From contig NC_084599.1 of the NCBI RefSeq assembly GCF_033807715.1, positions 13,855,625 to 13,919,624 of the forward strand: a DNA stretch of 64,000 nt. Direction: 5' to 3'. Origin of the DNA: Cololabis saira (lineage: Eukaryota > Chordata > Actinopteri > Beloniformes > Belonidae). Both the position numbers and the translations under genes were made by a program. This document shows, in pieces, positions 63,330 to 64,000 of the stretch (positions are counted from its first letter, which is position 1; each line of letters begins with the position of its first letter). The notes beneath the pieces are model-generated. The model did no database searches. It saw only the letters and a list, made by a program, of their open reading frames with translations, and had not been told where the DNA came from.

Positions 63330-64000
63330 GGGGTTGTAGTCAAGAAAAACTGTCACAGAAGGACACAGTCATCGTCGGAGCATCACCGCTGCCCTCGGGC
63401 CTCAGAAAGACAATGCATTAACGTCAATGGGATGAAGACAGAATGTAAGGCAGCCATTTAGAGCAACACCCAGACTGTTATTACAAGACATGACCGCAGA
63501 TCAGATGCTCAGAGCTAAGCTCAATTAACATTTACAAGCAAAGCTCATTTGAGCTTGTCCTCGGCGAGAAGGTCACACGTTCTGTTATTGCTGATTTCTT
63601 GGGTCAGTCTGGCTCAAAGTCTGCTGACTTGTCGGTGCAAAACCTGCGATGTTATTAAGAAATGAAGGGCAGTTTGAGGGGACTTTGTGTTGCAGAGAGA
63701 GGAGCAGGGGGAACCAAATCTTCAGATTGCTCTGACTCTGAGGTCAAGCCATTACAGTCAGTTTGTGTGTGAACGCTTGCCAAAGAGCTTGTGTCTGACT
63801 CTGCATCTATGCGCACATGGAGAGTGCCCACGTGGAGGTACATGTGTACATCCACTGCAGCCAAAACAGGGGTTGGAAATTGTTTAATGAGAAGCACTTT
63901 CATTAGGAAGTAAACTGACAAGAGCACTCGTGATCAAATTATAGAAACAAGCTGAAGTCATAACAAATGATGAAACTTTGGGAAGGTATGTCGATTATGT
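63330..64000. other. Window end, no gene seen
   Basis: No LRR-coding exon of lrrc52 or other gene is visible up to the window edge. Confidence 0.4.

Overview
This is a window of a teleost fish nuclear genome. The evidence is split genes with GT-AG introns, typical fish repeats (Rex3/RTE-type LINE, L1-type LINE, tRNA-derived SINE, Tc1-like element, hAT-, PIF/Harbinger- and Kolobok-like non-autonomous elements, a degenerate endogenous retrovirus) and abundant (TG)n/(CA)n tracts. I cannot name the species. Sequence is AT-rich and mostly non-coding.

Layout. (1) 58-6300: a complete five-exon mmachc gene (cytosolic vitamin B12 processing, cblC protein) on the + strand. It has a ZNF143/THAP11-type promoter motif just upstream and a polyadenylation signal at 6284. 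Its intron 2 is swollen by a LINE 3' end, itself split by a roughly 2.1 kb tandemly structured repeat. (2) 6300-37400: a gene-free stretch holding a 5'-truncated L1 (10246-11112, with target-site duplications), a broken pol-env endogenous retrovirus (14055-16685, split by a 465-bp MITE), a palindromic MITE (25129-25595), a Kolobok-like long-TIR element with a coding remnant (27212-28082) and a hAT MITE (29947-30172). (3) 37387-38086: the last coding exon of a minus-strand LRR transmembrane gene, best matched to lrrc52 (auxiliary gamma subunit of BK channels), with candidate polyadenylation signals just beyond its stop. (4) 38087-64000: no convincing host exon. It is probably the long first intron of lrrc52, whose LRR-coding exon would lie past the window end. 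It carries a SINE inserted beside a decayed Rex3-type LINE, a Harbinger MITE inside that LINE, further Harbinger and hAT elements (one with a nested TTAA element), a dead Tc1-like transposon and a 150-bp TG tract.

The two host genes are functionally unrelated and I see no joint pathway. I found no undescribed system. The most useful observations are the mmachc promoter motif (it connects to the known HCFC1/THAP11/ZNF143 control of this gene in mammals), the extra mmachc intron, the poly-glycine tail of lrrc52, and several insertions with exactly readable boundaries.
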